Part shown: piece by piece, positions 62,898 through 64,000 of the stretch
Position numbering within the stretch: position 1 is the stretch's first letter
Layout of the letters: every line of letters begins with the position of its first letter
Source: Neorhizobium sp. SOG26
GTDB lineage: Bacteria > Pseudomonadota > Alphaproteobacteria > Rhizobiales > Rhizobiaceae
Reading direction: 5' to 3'
Length of the DNA stretch: 64,000 nt
Assembly (NCBI RefSeq): GCF_003491345.1
Contig: NZ_CP025512.1
Location: 1,984,001 to 2,048,000 of the forward strand
Program-made: the position numbers and the translations under genes
The notes under the pieces: generated by a model
Told to the model about the DNA's origin: nothing
The model's database searches: none
The model's input: the letters and a program-made list of their open reading frames with translations, nothing else

Positions 62898-63199
62898 AAG
62901 GCACCCATGATCTTCTGCTGGAAGCCGTAAACGGCACGGCGACCCGACAGCGGAATGAGCGTTACCTGCCGCGTCTGGCCGGGCTCGAACCGCACCGCCG
63001 TGCCTGCGGGGATATCAAGCCGCATGCCGCGCGCTTTCTCGCGATCGAAGGCCAAGCCGTTGTTCGTCTCATAGAAATGGTAGTGGCTGCCGACCTGGAC
63101 CGGGCGATCGCCGGTATTCGACACCTCGATCGTGACGGTCGGCGCGCCGGCATTCAGCTCGATTTCGCCTGTTGCGGCAATGACTTCACCAGGGATCAT
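62894..63199 (-). CDS. ureB: Urease beta subunit
   Basis: A 101-residue small subunit: [75 protein letters not shown], all typical of UreB. GGGAGATTGATTC lies before the ATG. Slightly shorter than some homologues but complete. Confidence 0.96.
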   Translation of the reverse strand: MIPGEVIAATGEIELNAGAPTVTIEVSNTGDRPVQVGSHYHFYETNNGLAFDREKARGMRLDIPAGTAVRFEPGQTRQVTLIPLSGRRAVYGFQQKIMGAL

Positions 63200-63218
63200 G
63201 AATCAATCTCCCAACGCG

Positions 63219-63521
63219 TTAACGGATCGGTTCATGGACGGTGACAAGCTTGGTGCCGTCGGGAAACGTCGCCTCGACCTGCACGTCGTGGATCATCTCG
63301 GGGATGCCTTCCATCACCTGGTCGCGGGTGATGACATGCGCACCGGCCTCCATCAGGTCCGCAACCGAACGGCCGTCACGCGCGCCTTCGACGACGAAGT
63401 CGGTGATCAGGGCGATCGCTTCCGGGTAGTTCAACTTCACGCCGCGCTCCAGCCGGCGACGGGCAACCATGGCTGCCATGGAAATCAGCAGCTTGTCTTT
63501 TTCTCGTGGCGTCAGGTTCAT
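63219..63521 (-). CDS. ureA: Urease gamma subunit
   Basis: A 100-residue small subunit: [84 protein letters not shown]. Standard length and start. It follows ureD by 34 bases and precedes ureB by 19. Confidence 0.97.
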   Translation of the reverse strand: MNLTPREKDKLLISMAAMVARRRLERGVKLNYPEAIALITDFVVEGARDGRSVADLMEAGAHVITRDQVMEGIPEMIHDVQVEATFPDGTKLVTVHEPIR

Positions 63522-63555
63522 TGGGGTACCGCTTCGGGATGCAGGTTCGGCAAGG

Positions 63556-64000
63556 TCAGATGTTCCAGACTTTCGGCACTGGAGCGCCGTTACGCAATAC
63601 GGAAATTACCGGTGTCAGGATTTTCCTCAGAGCATATCCATCGGCGGCAACAAGACGCGCGATGATCTTGCCGTTCCAGGTGCTTGCGCCACCGGCCGTA
63701 CCTTCCAGGCACGCCCGCAGCTTCGGAAGAAGCGCGTCGGTCAGTGGCCCGGCATAGAAAAGTGTCGCGAAGGCGACCCGGCCGGAGAGCACCGCCGTTG
63801 CCCGGGTCAGGCGCTCGATCTCGCCGTCGAGCTTCATTTCTTCGGCATGGAGAAGTTTGCCATCGCGGCGGATGCGCCAGCGGTCGCGGAACGTGCCGTT
63901 GGCAACAGCCTCCCCCATTGCCTTGCGGCCAAGCAGAACGGCCTCGACGGCCAGGAATTCGGAAGTATCGGAAAGCTCGACATCAAGCCGCCGCGTCAGC
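63556..64000 (-). CDS. ureD: Urease accessory protein UreD, C-terminal part (cut by window end)
   Basis: The last ~148 codons of UreD; the start lies beyond 64000. Segments [45 protein letters not shown] and [58 protein letters not shown] are UreD-like (FRD(R)WRI.R.G.L, PR.W-type end KVWNI). UreD forms the activation complex with UreF and UreG. It is the first visible gene of the operon. Confidence 0.92.
   Translation of the reverse strand, partial: LTRRLDVELSDTSEFLAVEAVLLGRKAMGEAVANGTFRDRWRIRRDGKLLHAEEMKLDGEIERLTRATAVLSGRVAFATLFYAGPLTDALLPKLRACLEGTAGGASTWNGKIIARLVAADGYALRKILTPVISVLRNGAPVPKVWNI

Overview
The window reads as a chromosomal segment of a rhizobium (order Hyphomicrobiales, most likely family Rhizobiaceae). 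The pointers are a GC-rich coding bias, a eukaryotic-type glutamine synthetase II (glnII) with a divergent gstI/DUF2735 gene, an Lrp-type putR next to a putA without a ribbon-helix-helix domain, the alphaproteobacterial urease gene order with a DUF1311 gene between ureB and ureC, and a rhizobial-type composite palindromic repeat. The assignment rests on gene content only. I recognised no rRNA or tRNA gene, CRISPR array, insertion sequence or prophage by reading.

Layout, left to right. 1-1 kb: 3' end of guanine deaminase, then a RelBE-type toxin-antitoxin pair. 1-4 kb: L-lactate dehydrogenase, a DJ-1/PfpI protein, a decayed Tat-SDR pseudogene and a general-stress FMN-binding protein. 4-8.3 kb: putA/putR. 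8.3-9.8 kb: a membrane-anchored nuclease-fold protein and HicAB. 9.8-13.8 kb: a tightly overlapping minus-strand purine-ring operon (puuE-uraD-alc-[MNT-HEPN]-allA-uraH) with a HEPN/MNT pair embedded in it. 13.9-15.9 kb: a split mnmC, with DAO oxidase and MnmD methyltransferase genes head to head and overlapping start codons. 16-25 kb: small exported proteins, a large hybrid histidine kinase, a DEAD-box helicase, an SDR gene interrupted by an amber codon and an EamA transporter. 25-29 kb: circularly permuted ATP-grasp, alpha-E and transglutaminase genes followed by a J-domain protein. 29-36.7 kb: mostly small or stress-type genes (tiny membrane proteins, an HhH protein, M14 peptidase, ChrA, GH25, truncated hemoglobin, DUF423, DUF2325).

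36.8-52.6 kb: a pyrimidine-catabolic region, with preT-preA, then (after HigBA, a LysR/YeiH pair and gstI-glnII) a RutR-like regulator, a carbamoyl-amidohydrolase, dihydropyrimidinase, a cupin and an ABC importer. A DUF559 endonuclease and a 181-bp inverted-repeat element sit inside this operon. 52.9-57.4 kb: an RND efflux pair. 57.6-58.3 kb: a Crp/Fnr regulator. 58.3-64 kb: DUF6891 and the urease operon (ureD-A-B-DUF1311-C-E-F-G, minus strand, ureD cut by the window edge).

The unifying theme is nitrogen scavenging. Guanine and ureide breakdown release urea and glyoxylate, urease turns urea into ammonia, the reductive pyrimidine pathway and PutA release more nitrogen and carbon, and GSII captures ammonia. 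Four toxin-antitoxin modules lie in or beside these loci. The best candidates for new biology are the DUF559 gene whose ribosome-binding site is supplied by the palindromic element, the HEPN/MNT pair translationally nested in the ureide operon, and the head-to-head split mnmC.
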